Assembly (NCBI GenBank): GCA_038528605.1
Contig: JBCBEP010000002.1
Span: 1 to 64,000 of the forward strand
Direction of reading: 5' to 3'
Length of the DNA stretch: 64,000 nucleotides
Source of the DNA: Thermohalobaculum sp038528605
GTDB taxonomy: Bacteria; Pseudomonadota; Alphaproteobacteria; Rhodobacterales; Rhodobacteraceae
The notes under the pieces are model-generated. The model saw only the letters and a program-made list of their open reading frames with translations. It made no database searches and had not been told where the DNA came from. How positions within the stretch are numbered: the stretch's first letter is position 1; each line of letters begins with the position of its first letter. This document shows, in pieces, positions 1 through 8,806 of this stretch. A program made the translations under genes and the position numbers.

Positions 1-1136
1 CGATCTGCGCCTCCGGCACACTGGGCACGATGATCCCGCCCTCGATCGTGCTGATCTTCTACGGGCTGGTGACGGAGACCTCGATCAAGGCGCTCTTCAC
101 CGCGTCCTTCCTGCCGGGCTTCATGCTGGCCTCGTTCTTCATCATCTACATCATCGTGCGCACGCAGCTTCGCCCGCACGAGGCGCCGCTGCCCGAGCCC
201 GAACCGGGAGATCCGGAAAGCCGCGAGAAGTCGCTCATGTTCATGGGCTTTCTGTGCTGCCTGGTCATGGGCACCGCGGCGCTGCTGCTCTTCCGCGCCC
301 TGTTCCTGACAGTCACCGGCTCCAACGCGGTGACAGAGGGGGTCGATCCGATCTTTCTCGGCATGGTGGCAGATATCCCCTGGCTCCTCGGGGCCGGTGC
401 CCTTGCAGCGGCGGCGGCGCAGTTCGGCATCGGCTGGGGGCGCACCCTGGCCGGCTGGCGCATGGGCAAGGGGCTCGTCGCGCCCATCGTCGTCATCGGC
501 GTGGTGCTCGGCTCGATCTATGGCGGCATCACCGGCATCACCGAAGCGGCGGGCATGGGGGTCGTCGCCGTCTTCGTCATCGGCCTCCTCCGGCGCGAGA
601 TGACCTGGGAGGTGGTGTGGGACAGCGTGATGCGCACGCTGAAATCCACCGGCACGATCATCTGGGTGACCATCGGCGCGGCCTCCCTCGCCGCCGCCTA
701 CACGCTGGCGGGGGGCCCGAACTACGTGGCCAACCTCATCGTGGGCGCAGAGCTGCCGACCATGGGTATCATCCTCGTGATGATGGTCATCTTCCTCATC
801 ATGGGCATGTTCATGGACTGGGTGGGGATCGTGCTCCTCATCATGCCCGTCTTCCTGCCCATCGTGCTGAAATTGCCGGTGGAGGAGATCGGCTATTTCG
901 GCACGCTCACAGCGCGCGAGGTGGCGATCTGGTTCGGCGTGGTCTTCTGTATGAACATGCAGGTGAGCTTCCTGTCCCCACCTTTCGGGCCGGCGGCATT
1001 CTACCTGAAATCGGTCGCCCCGCCGCACATCTCGCTGACGGATATCTTCAAGGGGTTCCTCCCCTTCATCGCCATCCAGATCCTGGCGCTCTCGGTGCTG
1101 CTGATCTGGCCCGGCATCGTCACGCTGTTCCTCTGA
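1..1136 (+). CDS. dctM: TRAP transporter large permease (DctM family), 5' partial
   Basis: The reading frame is already open at base 3, and the first visible residues (ICASGTLGTMIPPS) match the conserved GTLG-MIPPS loop of DctM large permeases, so the true start lies upstream of the window. About 378 residues remain. They are almost entirely hydrophobic helices, with the late FxxPFGPAAFYLK-type loop (around base 970-1010) also typical of the family. The protein would be the inner-membrane translocation subunit of a sodium-driven TRAP importer; the small permease and periplasmic binding protein should lie just upstream. It ends 7 bp before the enolase-family gene, so it is probably the uptake arm of the sugar-acid operon that follows. 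The substrate is inferred only from neighbours. Confidence 0.9.
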   Translation, partial: ICASGTLGTMIPPSIVLIFYGLVTETSIKALFTASFLPGFMLASFFIIYIIVRTQLRPHEAPLPEPEPGDPESREKSLMFMGFLCCLVMGTAALLLFRALFLTVTGSNAVTEGVDPIFLGMVADIPWLLGAGALAAAAAQFGIGWGRTLAGWRMGKGLVAPIVVIGVVLGSIYGGITGITEAAGMGVVAVFVIGLLRREMTWEVVWDSVMRTLKSTGTIIWVTIGAASLAAAYTLAGGPNYVANLIVGAELPTMGIILVMMVIFLIMGMFMDWVGIVLLIMPVFLPIVLKLPVEEIGYFGTLTAREVAIWFGVVFCMNMQVSFLSPPFGPAAFYLKSVAPPHISLTDIFKGFLPFIAIQILALSVLLIWPGIVTLFL

Positions 1137-1143
1137 GGGCGCG

Positions 1144-2232
1144 ATGGCGAAGATCGAGAGCGTCCGGGCCGACCACTACCTGATCCCCCTGCCCGCGGCG
1201 CTGGAGGACAGCATGCATGGGCGGATGGAGGGCTTCGAGGTCGTCACCGCCCGCGTGCGGGATGCTGATGGTGCGGAGGGCGTGGGCTACACCTTCACCT
1301 GCGGCGTGAACGGGGGCGCGGCGGCCGATATCCTGGGCCGCGAGATGGCGCCGCGGGTGGCGGGGCGGGACGCGGACCTGATCGAGGCCATCTGGAAGGA
1401 CCTGTGGTGGGCCTTTCACTATGGCGGCCGTGGCGGGCCGACTGTGCTCGCCCTTTCGGCATTCGACATGGCGCTCTGGGACCTGAAGGCGAAGCGCGCG
1501 GGCCTGCCCCTCTGGCGCCTTCTGGGGGGCTACGATGCGCGCGTGCCCTGCTATGCCGGCGGCATCGATATCCACCTCTCACCCGAGGAGCTGGTCGAGC
1601 AGACCCATGCGAACCGCGCGAAGGGCCACCGCTCGATCAAGATGAAGGTGGGGCGGGAGCGGCTGCGCGAGGATGTGACCAAGATCGCCGCCATGCGCGA
1701 CGCCTTCGGGCCGGACATGGCGCTGATGGTCGATGCCAACATGGCCTACACGGTGGATGCCGCCGTGCGCGCCGCCCGCGCCTTTGCCGAGTTCGACCTC
1801 GTCTGGTTCGAGGAGCCGATCCCGCCGGACGACCCGCTGGGCCATGCGCGCGTGCTGCGGGAAGGCGGCGTGCCGGTGGCCACGGGAGAGAACCTGCGCT
1901 CGCTCTGGGACTTCCGGGTGCTGATCGAGACGGGCGGGGTGAGCTTCCCGGAGCCGGACGTGACGAATTGCGGGGGTGTGACGCCCTTCATGAAGATCGC
2001 GCGGCTGGCAGAGGCGTTTCACCTGCCCGTCACCTCCCACGGCGCGCATGACATCACGGTCCAGCTGCTCGCCGCCTGCCCCAACCGCAGCTATCTCGAG
2101 GCCCACGGCTTCGGCCTCGAGACCTATATCGAGCAACCCCTGGTGATCGAGGAAGGCCACGCCATCGCGCCCGACCGCCCGGGCCACGGCGTCGCCTTCG
2201 ACTGGGACCGCCTCGAAGCCCTGCGGGTCTGA
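1144..2232 (+). CDS. Mandelate racemase/muconate lactonizing enzyme family protein (sugar-acid dehydratase or cycloisomerase)
   Basis: A 362-aa enolase-superfamily enzyme. The catalytic KxK (K166-M-K168) and Mg2+ ligands D197, E223 and E249 are all present. The D272...H299 pair in EPDVTNCGG and TSHGAHD matches the Asp-His dyad of the mandelate-racemase subgroup. Such enzymes abstract the proton alpha to a carboxylate, and relatives include galactarate, galactonate and gluconate dehydratases and galactarolactone cycloisomerase. With uronate dehydrogenase in the same locus (5.6-6.4 kb), a role on an aldarate or aldarolactone is plausible, but the exact substrate cannot be read from the sequence. 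It lies 7 bp after the TRAP permease and 14 bp before the UxaA-family gene, so it is operonic with both. Confidence 0.9.
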   Translation: MAKIESVRADHYLIPLPAALEDSMHGRMEGFEVVTARVRDADGAEGVGYTFTCGVNGGAAADILGREMAPRVAGRDADLIEAIWKDLWWAFHYGGRGGPTVLALSAFDMALWDLKAKRAGLPLWRLLGGYDARVPCYAGGIDIHLSPEELVEQTHANRAKGHRSIKMKVGRERLREDVTKIAAMRDAFGPDMALMVDANMAYTVDAAVRAARAFAEFDLVWFEEPIPPDDPLGHARVLREGGVPVATGENLRSLWDFRVLIETGGVSFPEPDVTNCGGVTPFMKIARLAEAFHLPVTSHGAHDITVQLLAACPNRSYLEAHGFGLETYIEQPLVIEEGHAIAPDRPGHGVAFDWDRLEALRV

Positions 2233-2246
2233 TCCGGGAGACGCCA

Positions 2247-3740
2247 GTGAGAACCGTCCGCCTCTCCGAGCACGACAATGTGGTGACCGCGATCACGCCG
2301 CTGGAGGTGGGGGCGGAGGGCGCTGTGCAGCTCATCCCGCGCGGGCACAAGATGGCGGCTGAGGCGATCCCGGCGGGGGCGCCGGTGCGGAAATACGCGC
2401 AGGTCATCGGCTATGCGGGCGAGGACATCGCGGCCGGCGCGCATGTCCACACGCACAATCTCGACTTTCGCGCCGTCGATACCGCCTATGAGTTCGCCAC
2501 CAACCTGCGCCCCGCGGCACCGGCCGGTGTGGCGGACAGTTTCATGGGGTTCCACCGCTCGGGCGGGCGGGGGGTTGGCACGCGGAACTACGTCGCCGTG
2601 CTCACCTCGGTGAACTGCTCGGCGACAGCGGCGCGCCAGATCGCCCGGCACTTCACACCGGAGCGGATGGCGTCCTATCCGAACGTGGACGGGGTGGTGG
2701 CCTTCGTGCACGGCACGGGCTGCGGCATGGCGGGCTCCGGCGAGGGGTTCGAGGCGCTCCAGCGCGTCATGTGGGGCTATGCGCGCAATCCGAACGTGGG
2801 CGGCGTGCTGATGGCGGGCCTCGGCTGCGAGATGATGCAGATCGACTGGCTGCTGGAGGCCTTCGGCCTGGAGCCAGGGCCGCTCTTCCAGACCATGAAC
2901 ATCCAGGATGTGGGCGGGCTGCGGAAATCGGTCGAGCTCGGCATCCGGAAGATCGAGGCGATGCTGCCGCTGGTGAACGCGGCGGAGCGGGCCCCGGCCC
3001 CGGCTTCCGAGCTTACCGTGGCGCTCCAGTGCGGCGGCTCCGACGCGTGGTCCGGCATCACCGCGAACCCCGCCCTCGGCCATGCCTGCGACCTGCTGGT
3101 GGCGCAGGGCGGCACCGGCGTGCTGGCGGAGACCCCGGAGATCTACGGCGCCGAGCATCTGCTGACCGCGCGCGCGGTGGACCGCGAGGTGGGCGAGAAG
3201 CTCCTCGGCCTCATCCGCTGGTGGGAGGACTATACCGCGCGCAACAAGGGCTCGATGGACAACAATCCGAGCCCAGGGAACAAGAAGGGCGGGCTGACCA
3301 CCATCCTCGAGAAGAGCCTCGGCGCGGCGGCGAAGGGCGGCACCACGCCGCTCACGGGCGTCTACAAATACGCGGAGCGGGTGACGGCCAAGGGCTTCGT
3401 GTTCATGGACAGCCCGGGCTACGACCCCGCGAGCGTCACGGGTCAGATCGCGTCCGGGTGCAATCTCGTCGCCTTCACCACCGGGCGCGGCTCGGCCTTC
3501 GGCGCGAAGCCCTCGCCCTCCATGAAGATCGCCACGAACTCCGAGATGTACGCTCGGATGACAGAGGACATGGATGTGGACGCGGGCCGGATCCTCTCGG
3601 GCGAAGCCACGGTCGAGGACGTGGGCTGCGAGATCTACGCCATGTGGCTCCGCATCGCCTCCGGTGCACAGACCAAATCCGAGGCCCAGGGCCTCGGCGA
3701 CGACGAATTCGTCCCCTGGCAGATCGGCGCGGTGATGTGA
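2247..3740 (+). CDS. UxaA/GarD-family altronate or galactarate dehydratase
   Basis: A 497-aa protein starting at GTG with CCGGGAG about 6 nt upstream. Residues 1 to about 95 form a SAF-type domain (DNVVTAITPLEVG, IPRGHKMA, GYAGEDIAAG, VHTHNL). The rest is the catalytic domain, with MAGLGCEMMQ, LQCGGSDAWSGITANP, NPSPGNKKGGLTT and TTGRGSAFG as conserved blocks. Length equals full-length UxaA/GarD, which carry both domains on one chain. The reaction is dehydration of a hexonate or hexarate to the 2-keto-3-deoxy acid. UxaA (altronate) and GarD (galactarate) share these motifs, and I cannot separate them by eye. It is the second dehydratase in this operon, suggesting parallel entry of two stereoisomers into the same pathway. 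Confidence 0.88.
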   Translation: MRTVRLSEHDNVVTAITPLEVGAEGAVQLIPRGHKMAAEAIPAGAPVRKYAQVIGYAGEDIAAGAHVHTHNLDFRAVDTAYEFATNLRPAAPAGVADSFMGFHRSGGRGVGTRNYVAVLTSVNCSATAARQIARHFTPERMASYPNVDGVVAFVHGTGCGMAGSGEGFEALQRVMWGYARNPNVGGVLMAGLGCEMMQIDWLLEAFGLEPGPLFQTMNIQDVGGLRKSVELGIRKIEAMLPLVNAAERAPAPASELTVALQCGGSDAWSGITANPALGHACDLLVAQGGTGVLAETPEIYGAEHLLTARAVDREVGEKLLGLIRWWEDYTARNKGSMDNNPSPGNKKGGLTTILEKSLGAAAKGGTTPLTGVYKYAERVTAKGFVFMDSPGYDPASVTGQIASGCNLVAFTTGRGSAFGAKPSPSMKIATNSEMYARMTEDMDVDAGRILSGEATVEDVGCEIYAMWLRIASGAQTKSEAQGLGDDEFVPWQIGAVM

Positions 3741-3775
3741 GCCGCCTGCCTCCCATCCGATAGAGGAGCACCACC

Positions 3776-4660
3776 ATGGACACGCCTAAGATCGGCTTCA
3801 TCGGGCTCGGCCTCATGGGCGCGGCCATGGTCGAGTGCCTGCAGAAAGCGGGCTACTCGGTCGTGGTGCTGGGGAACCGGGACCGGACGGGCATTGAAGC
3901 GGCGCTGGGGCGCGGGGCGACGGAGGCCGCGAATGCCCGGGAGGTGACCGAGGAGAGCGATGTGGTGATGTTCTGCATGGGCACGTCCGACCATGTGGAG
4001 AGCCGCGTCTATGGCGAGGACGGCGTGCTGGCTGGCGTGAAGCCCGGCCAGATCGTCATCGATTTCGGCACCTCCCTGCCCGCCTCCACCCAGAAGATCG
4101 GGGCGGACATGGCGGCGAAGGGTGCGCATTACCTCGACGCGCCGCTGGGGCGCACGCCGGCGCATGCAGTGGACGGGAACCTCAACATCATGTGCGCGGG
4201 CGACGAGGCCGCCTATGCCGAGGTGAAGCCTGTTCTCGACGTGCTGGGCGAGAACGTCTTCCATCTCGGGCCGCTCGGCGCGGGCCATACGATCAAGCTC
4301 ATCAACAACTTCTTCGCCATGACGACCGCCTCCGCCATGTCCGAGGCGTTCTCCATGGCCGATGCGGCGGGGATCGAGCGCGAGAAGCTCTACAGCGTGA
4401 TGTCCGCGGGGCCGCTCAAATCGGGCATGATGGACTTTATCAAGGCCTATGCGACCGAGGGGCGGATCGACCTCGCCTTCTCGATCGCCAACGCCGCCAA
4501 GGATGTGGGCTACTACCGGAGCATGGCGGAAGGCCTTGGCCGGCACTCCTACATGTCCGGCTGCGCGCATGAGCTGCTCAGCACCGCGCGGGATGACGGT
4601 TACGCCGACAAGCTGGTGCCGCAGGTCGTCGACTACATCAGCGCCAAGGCGAAGGGGTAG
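3776..4660 (+). CDS. NAD(P)-dependent beta-hydroxyacid dehydrogenase (3-hydroxyisobutyrate/tartronate semialdehyde reductase family)
   Basis: A 294-aa protein with an N-terminal Rossmann motif GLGLMGAAM (residues 8-16) and the family substrate loop (DFGTSLPAST). The catalytic lysine K174 sits in GAGHTIKLINN. The usual DAPVSGG block is replaced by DAPLGRTPAHAVDGNLN, a variant seen in a subgroup of the family. The enzyme should interconvert a beta-hydroxyacid and a semialdehyde in the cytoplasm; in sugar-acid operons relatives reduce tartronate semialdehyde (GarR). It follows the dehydratase by 35 bp, with GAGGAGC upstream as ribosome-binding site. The specific substrate is not determined here. 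Confidence 0.85.
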   Translation: MDTPKIGFIGLGLMGAAMVECLQKAGYSVVVLGNRDRTGIEAALGRGATEAANAREVTEESDVVMFCMGTSDHVESRVYGEDGVLAGVKPGQIVIDFGTSLPASTQKIGADMAAKGAHYLDAPLGRTPAHAVDGNLNIMCAGDEAAYAEVKPVLDVLGENVFHLGPLGAGHTIKLINNFFAMTTASAMSEAFSMADAAGIEREKLYSVMSAGPLKSGMMDFIKAYATEGRIDLAFSIANAAKDVGYYRSMAEGLGRHSYMSGCAHELLSTARDDGYADKLVPQVVDYISAKAKG

Positions 4661-4668
4661 CGGCGGGC

Positions 4669-5601
4669 ATGGCATGGTACCGCGCCTGGCCGTCCTCCCG
4701 CACGGCGGGCGACCCCGGTACCGTGCAGGACCGCAAGGCGCTGGGCGTCGGCGTCATGGCCATCGCCATCGTCTTCTTCACCTGCATCGACACCTCGGCG
4801 AAGTGGCTGATCCTGGCAGGGCTTCCGGCGATCCAGGTGGTCTGGGTGCGCTATGCAGGGCACTTCATCGTGTCCTGCGCCCTCTATCTGCCGCGGGAGG
4901 GGATGGGCGCCTTCCGCTCGGCGGCGCCCAAGAAGCAGCTGCTGCGCTCGATCTTTCTCTTCGGCAGCACGATCCTGAACTTCACGGCGCTGAAATATTT
5001 GCCGATCACGGTGACGACGACGATCATGTTCGCAGGCCCCATCGCCGTGACGCTGCTCGCCATCCCCATGCTGGGGGAGCGGGTGGGCGTGCACCGGATC
5101 GCGGCGGTCTGCGTGGGCTTTCTGGGCGTGCTCGTGGTGATGCAGCCCTGGGGCGTTGAGTTCCACCCGGCCATGCTGCTCTCGGTGGCGGCCCTCACGG
5201 TTGCGGCGCTCTACTTCATCATGACGCGGATGCTGGCGGGGGTGGAGACGAACGCGACCTCGCAGCTTTGGTCGTCGGGCCTTGCCACGCTCTGCCTCGC
5301 GCCCGTGGCCTTCCCGGTCTGGGTGATGCCGGAGATGGGGATCGATGTGCTGGTGCTGTGCCTGATCGGCTGCTTCGGGGCCTTCGGGCATATCGCGGTG
5401 ACCTATGCGCACCGGATGGCGGATGCGTCCCTGCTCGCGCCGGTGATCTATATCCAGGTCCTGTTCGCGGCGATCGCGGGCATTCTGGTGTTCGACACCT
5501 GGCCGACGCTCTACACCCTCGGCGGCGGCGCCATCATCATCGCCGCCGGCATCTATATCTGGCATCGCGAACGGGTGCGCGCGTCCGCCCCCGCAACCTA
5601 G
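4669..5601 (+). CDS. EamA/DMT-superfamily permease
   Basis: A 310-aa integral membrane protein made of two EamA repeats (about residues 20-155 and 165-300) and roughly ten predicted helices. It contains the usual ALKYLPITVTTTIMF and PIAVTLLAIPMLGERVG segments, the latter with the conserved E/R after helix 4. DMT proteins export or import small metabolites; no substrate can be assigned. It starts 8 bp after the dehydrogenase stop and closes the first plus-strand operon. The ribosome-binding site is weak (GCGGGC), which suggests translational coupling. It ends 33 bp from the convergent uronate dehydrogenase gene. Confidence 0.88.
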   Translation: MAWYRAWPSSRTAGDPGTVQDRKALGVGVMAIAIVFFTCIDTSAKWLILAGLPAIQVVWVRYAGHFIVSCALYLPREGMGAFRSAAPKKQLLRSIFLFGSTILNFTALKYLPITVTTTIMFAGPIAVTLLAIPMLGERVGVHRIAAVCVGFLGVLVVMQPWGVEFHPAMLLSVAALTVAALYFIMTRMLAGVETNATSQLWSSGLATLCLAPVAFPVWVMPEMGIDVLVLCLIGCFGAFGHIAVTYAHRMADASLLAPVIYIQVLFAAIAGILVFDTWPTLYTLGGGAIIIAAGIYIWHRERVRASAPAT

Positions 5602-5634
5602 GGCACTGCAGGCCGCTGGCGTTGCGCGAGACGA

Positions 5635-6438
5635 TCAGTCCTCGAAGTGGCCGGCCTTGGCGAAGCCGCCGCCGTGGTAGACGATGGCGGCATCATGCGG
5701 ATCGTCGGGCGGGAGGTGATCGAACATGCCGTCGAACTGCTCCGTGCTGTCCTCCGGCTCCCAGCCGAGATAGGCAACCTCGGTATTGTCCCACCACTGC
5801 TGCTTGTTCTTCGACGAGCCGTAGACGATGGGGCAGCCTAGGCGGGGCGCGTCGATCATCCGCGCGATCAGGCGCAGCATGTCCCCGGGGCTCAGCCAGG
5901 TCGCCATCATGCGCCGGTCCATCGGCTTCTCGAAGCAGGAGCCGATGCGCACGCTCATGGTCTCGACGCCGTACTTGTACCAGTAGAGCTGGGCCAATGC
6001 CTCGCCATAGACCTTCGAGACGCCGTAGTTGCTGTCGGGCCGCGGCGGTGTGGAGGGCGTCAGTTGCTGCTCGCGCGGGTAGAAGCCAATGGCGTGGTTC
6101 GAACTCGCGAAGAGGATGCGCCCGCCGCCCGCCGCGCGCACGCCTTCATAAAGATTGTAGAGGCCGACAACGTTGATGCGGTGGATGAGATCCGCCGTGT
6201 TCTCCCGGCTGATGCCGCCGAAATGCAGGATGACATCGCAGCCCTTCACGAGATCGGCGACCGCGGCGGCATCTTCCAGGTCGCAGAGGACATGGTCGGT
6301 TTCACCCGGCCGCTTCTCGCCCATGTCCAGGATGTCGGAGAGCACCAGTTCGTTGGCGAGCGCGGGCAGCCCGTCCCGGATCAGCGTGACCAGGCCACCC
6401 GCGGCCCCGGTCACCAGCATGCGTTTCGCTTTCATCAT
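5635..6438 (-). CDS. udh: Uronate dehydrogenase
   Basis: A 267-aa extended-type SDR, the length of characterised bacterial uronate dehydrogenases (about 265 aa). It shows TGAAGG (residues 10-15) for NAD binding, the HFGGIS block, ASSNHAIGFYP with the active-site S/N/H, and the catalytic pair Y138 and K142. The later RIGSCFEKP and WWDN segments are also hallmarks of Udh from Agrobacterium and Pseudomonas as I remember them. It oxidises D-galacturonate or D-glucuronate with NAD+ to the aldarolactone, the first step of the oxidative hexuronate pathway. It lies 17 bp downstream of the IlvD/Edd gene and is the last gene of that minus-strand unit. Two adjacent ATGs (6438, 6435) are possible starts. 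Confidence 0.9.
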   Translation of the reverse strand: MMKAKRMLVTGAAGGLVTLIRDGLPALANELVLSDILDMGEKRPGETDHVLCDLEDAAAVADLVKGCDVILHFGGISRENTADLIHRINVVGLYNLYEGVRAAGGGRILFASSNHAIGFYPREQQLTPSTPPRPDSNYGVSKVYGEALAQLYWYKYGVETMSVRIGSCFEKPMDRRMMATWLSPGDMLRLIARMIDAPRLGCPIVYGSSKNKQQWWDNTEVAYLGWEPEDSTEQFDGMFDHLPPDDPHDAAIVYHGGGFAKAGHFED

Positions 6439-6455
6439 CGGGCCGTCCCCTCCGT

Positions 6456-8237
6456 TCAGTGATTGTCGCGCGGCAGGGTGCGGGCCACGCGTTGATAGGC
6501 CGTGGCGAGCTCCAGGCAGCCCCCTTCGGCGAGCTGGCCCACATGGGTCCGGTAGATTTCCTGCCAGGGGGTCTGATGCTCGAGCTTAGGCGCCTCCCAC
6601 GCGTCGGCACGGGCCTGCCACTCGGCCTCGTCCACCAGCGCATCGAGGCGGCGGGCGTTGAGATCGAGGCGAACGCGGTCCCCCGTTTGCAGGAGCGCGA
6701 GCCCGCCGCCCACCGCCGCTTCGGGCGATGCGTTCAGGATGGAGGGGCTCTCGGAGGTGCCGGACTGGCGCCCGTCCCCCACGGTCGGCAGGTGGTTCAC
6801 ACCGGCCCTGATCACGGCATCGGGGGGCTGCATGTTTACGACCTCCGCCGAGCCTGGATAGCCGACGCAGCCGACGCCGCGGATGAAGAGGATGGTCGTC
6901 TCATCGATGCCGAGGGCGGGGTCGTTGATGCGGTCGTGGTAGTCCTCCGGCCCCTCGAACACCACCGCGCGGGCTTCGTAGACCCCCTCGCGCCCTGGCT
7001 CGGAGAGGAAGCGGGCGCGGAAATCCTCGGAGATCACGCTCGTCTTCATCAGCGCGCTGTCGAAGAGGTTCCCCGAGAGGACGAGAAAGCCCGCATCCGC
7101 CCGCATCGGCACCTCGTATGGCTTGATCACATCGGGGTCCTCGCTCTCGCGGCCCTCCAGGTTCTCGCCCATGGTGCGGCCCGTGGCGGTCATCGCGCCC
7201 TCGTGCAGGCGGCCGGCGCGCTTCAGCTCCGCCATGACCGCGGGCACGCCACCGGCGCGATGGAAGCTCTCGCCAAGGTAAGCGCCGGCGGGCTGCATGT
7301 TCAGCAGCAGCGGCACGTCGAAGCCCACCGTCTCCCAATCCTTCACCTCGAGCGCCACGCCGGCATGGCGCGCGATGGCCTGAAGGTGCGGCGGCGCGTT
7401 CGTGCTGCCCCCGATGGCGGAGTTGGTGAGGATGGCGTTCTCGAAGGCCGCGCGGGTCAGGATGTCCGAGGGCTTGAGGTCCTCGTAGACCATCTCGACG
7501 ATGCGCCGCCCGGTCTCGTAGGCCATCTCCATGCGCTCGCGGAGGGGCGCGGGGATGGCGCTGGAGCCCGTGAGGGACATGCCCAGCGCCTCGGCCATCG
7601 CGTTCATGGTGCTGGCCGTGCCCATGGTGTTGCAGTGGCCGAGGGAGGGAGCGGAGGCACAGACGCGGCTGATGAACTCGTCGTAGTCGATCACCCCCTC
7701 GGCCAGCAGCCGCCGGCTTTCCCACACGATGGTGCCGGAGCCTGCGCGCTTGCCCTTCCACCAGCCATCCAGCATCGGCCCGCCATTGAGCGCGATGGCC
7801 GGCAGGTCGACGGTGGCGGCCCCCATCAGCATCGCGGGCGTGGTCTTGTCGCAGCCCGTGGTGAGCACCACGCCGTCGATGGGATAGCCGTGGAGCACCT
7901 CCACGAGGGAGAGATAGGCGAGGTTCCTGTCGAGCGCCGCGGTGGGCCGCTTTCCGGTCTCTTGGATCGGGTGGACCGGGAACTCCATCGGGATGCCGCC
8001 TGCGTCCCGGATGCCGGACTTGATCCGGTCCGAAAGGAACACGTGGATCTTGTTGCAGGGCGCGAGGTCCGAGCCGGTCTGCGCGATGCCGATCACGGGG
8101 CGGTCCCCCTGCAGCTCGCGCCGGCTGTATTCCTGGTTCTGGTAACGCTCGAGATAGAGCGCGGTCATGCCCGGATTGTTTGGATTGTCGAACCATTCCT
8201 GGCTGCGGAATTTCTTGTGCGCGCGCGTGTCGGCCAT
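6456..8237 (-). CDS. IlvD/Edd-family sugar-acid dehydratase
   Basis: A 593-aa Fe-S dehydratase. The three cysteines expected as cluster ligands are C61 (APCN), C129 (TTGCDKTTPA) and C202 (LGHCNTMGTASTMN). The C-terminal half carries the swivel-domain block (GEGRxSGTS variant: VGDGRQSGTSESPSI). The overall pattern (SQEWFDNPNNPGMTALYLERY at the start) resembles the pentonate/hexonate dehydratases of the family, such as L-arabonate or D-xylonate dehydratase, more than biosynthetic IlvD. The start is ATG 8237, preceded by GGGAGGATC; the frame stays open further upstream but overlaps other genes. A GGTATACC palindrome lies about 62 bp upstream, placed to control it. The product is presumably a 2-keto-3-deoxy acid feeding the KDG kinase at 11.6 kb. 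Confidence 0.88.
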   Translation of the reverse strand: MADTRAHKKFRSQEWFDNPNNPGMTALYLERYQNQEYSRRELQGDRPVIGIAQTGSDLAPCNKIHVFLSDRIKSGIRDAGGIPMEFPVHPIQETGKRPTAALDRNLAYLSLVEVLHGYPIDGVVLTTGCDKTTPAMLMGAATVDLPAIALNGGPMLDGWWKGKRAGSGTIVWESRRLLAEGVIDYDEFISRVCASAPSLGHCNTMGTASTMNAMAEALGMSLTGSSAIPAPLRERMEMAYETGRRIVEMVYEDLKPSDILTRAAFENAILTNSAIGGSTNAPPHLQAIARHAGVALEVKDWETVGFDVPLLLNMQPAGAYLGESFHRAGGVPAVMAELKRAGRLHEGAMTATGRTMGENLEGRESEDPDVIKPYEVPMRADAGFLVLSGNLFDSALMKTSVISEDFRARFLSEPGREGVYEARAVVFEGPEDYHDRINDPALGIDETTILFIRGVGCVGYPGSAEVVNMQPPDAVIRAGVNHLPTVGDGRQSGTSESPSILNASPEAAVGGGLALLQTGDRVRLDLNARRLDALVDEAEWQARADAWEAPKLEHQTPWQEIYRTHVGQLAEGGCLELATAYQRVARTLPRDNH

Positions 8238-8298
8238 GGCGCGATCCTCCCTTGGGTACTCGCATCTGACGGCGAGCCTGAGCGCAGCTTCGCGGTTC

Positions 8299-8306
8299 GG
8301 TATACC
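8299..8306. promoter_or_regulatory. GGTATACC operator upstream of the IlvD/Edd-udh unit
   Basis: A perfect 8-bp palindrome within cGGTATACCac in the 83-bp gap between the GNAT gene and the dehydratase. The same core occurs at 10521-10528. TGGTATACCA is the core of known UxuR/ExuR sites and fits the GntR/FadR-type pattern with GT and AC half-sites. No GntR gene is in the window, so the regulator is inferred. Confidence 0.6.
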
Positions 8307-8320
8307 ACTTGCAAGCGCGC

Positions 8321-8806
8321 TCAGGCGGGGATGCGGCGCTTGCGGATCACCTCGTCGATCTTGGCATAGTCCTCGAACCCCATGCGGCCGTAATAGGCGA
8401 GACCACCCGCGTTCTCCCGCCGTATCGTGGCATCGACATAAGCGGCGCCGGCATTGTAAGCGGCCTCCAGCGTGGCTGCCATGAGCGCGCTGCCGACACC
8501 GCGGCCGTGCATATCCGGGTCGACGTAACTGGCGATGGTGGCCCAGTCCGCGGGCAGGCGGTAGGGCTCGGGCCAGTCCGGATCGACCCATACCAGCCCC
8601 TGAAAGCCGGCCAGCTTCCCGCCGCTCTCCGCCACGAAGCAGCTGATGAAACGGGGCGGCGCCACGAAGATCGCCATGATCCGCGCCACATCGAAATGAT
8701 CGCGGAAGCCGGTCGTGCCGCCGATGTCGATGATGCGGTTGATGAGGGCGGCCATGGCCGGCGCATCCTGCCGCCCGGCGGCCCGGATCTCCGGCGGGGT
8801 GGTCAA
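8321..8806 (-). CDS. GNAT-family N-acetyltransferase
   Basis: A 161-aa protein if it starts at TTG 8806, which shares the TGA of the preceding PhyH gene (TTGA overlap). The fold is a single GNAT domain: an N-terminal IRAAGRQDAPAMAALINR segment, an acidic strand, and the acetyl-CoA pyrophosphate loop VDPDMHGRGVGSALM (about residues 95-109), then a C-terminal YYGRMGFEDYAKI. Relatives include phosphinothricin-acetyltransferase-like enzymes that acetylate amines or amino acids. The substrate is unknown. Coupling to the PhyH and SDR genes suggests co-expression with sugar-acid catabolism. The next in-frame ATG is about 17 codons further in and would cut into the domain, so TTG is preferred. Confidence 0.78.
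   Translation of the reverse strand: MTTPPEIRAAGRQDAPAMAALINRIIDIGGTTGFRDHFDVARIMAIFVAPPRFISCFVAESGGKLAGFQGLVWVDPDWPEPYRLPADWATIASYVDPDMHGRGVGSALMAATLEAAYNAGAAYVDATIRRENAGGLAYYGRMGFEDYAKIDEVIRKRRIPA

Noticed and set aside
5602..5634. A CGCAAC...GTTGCG pairing as a bidirectional terminator after the EamA gene and udh
   Set aside because: Only six base pairs with a 22-nt gap and no T-tract, too weak to claim.
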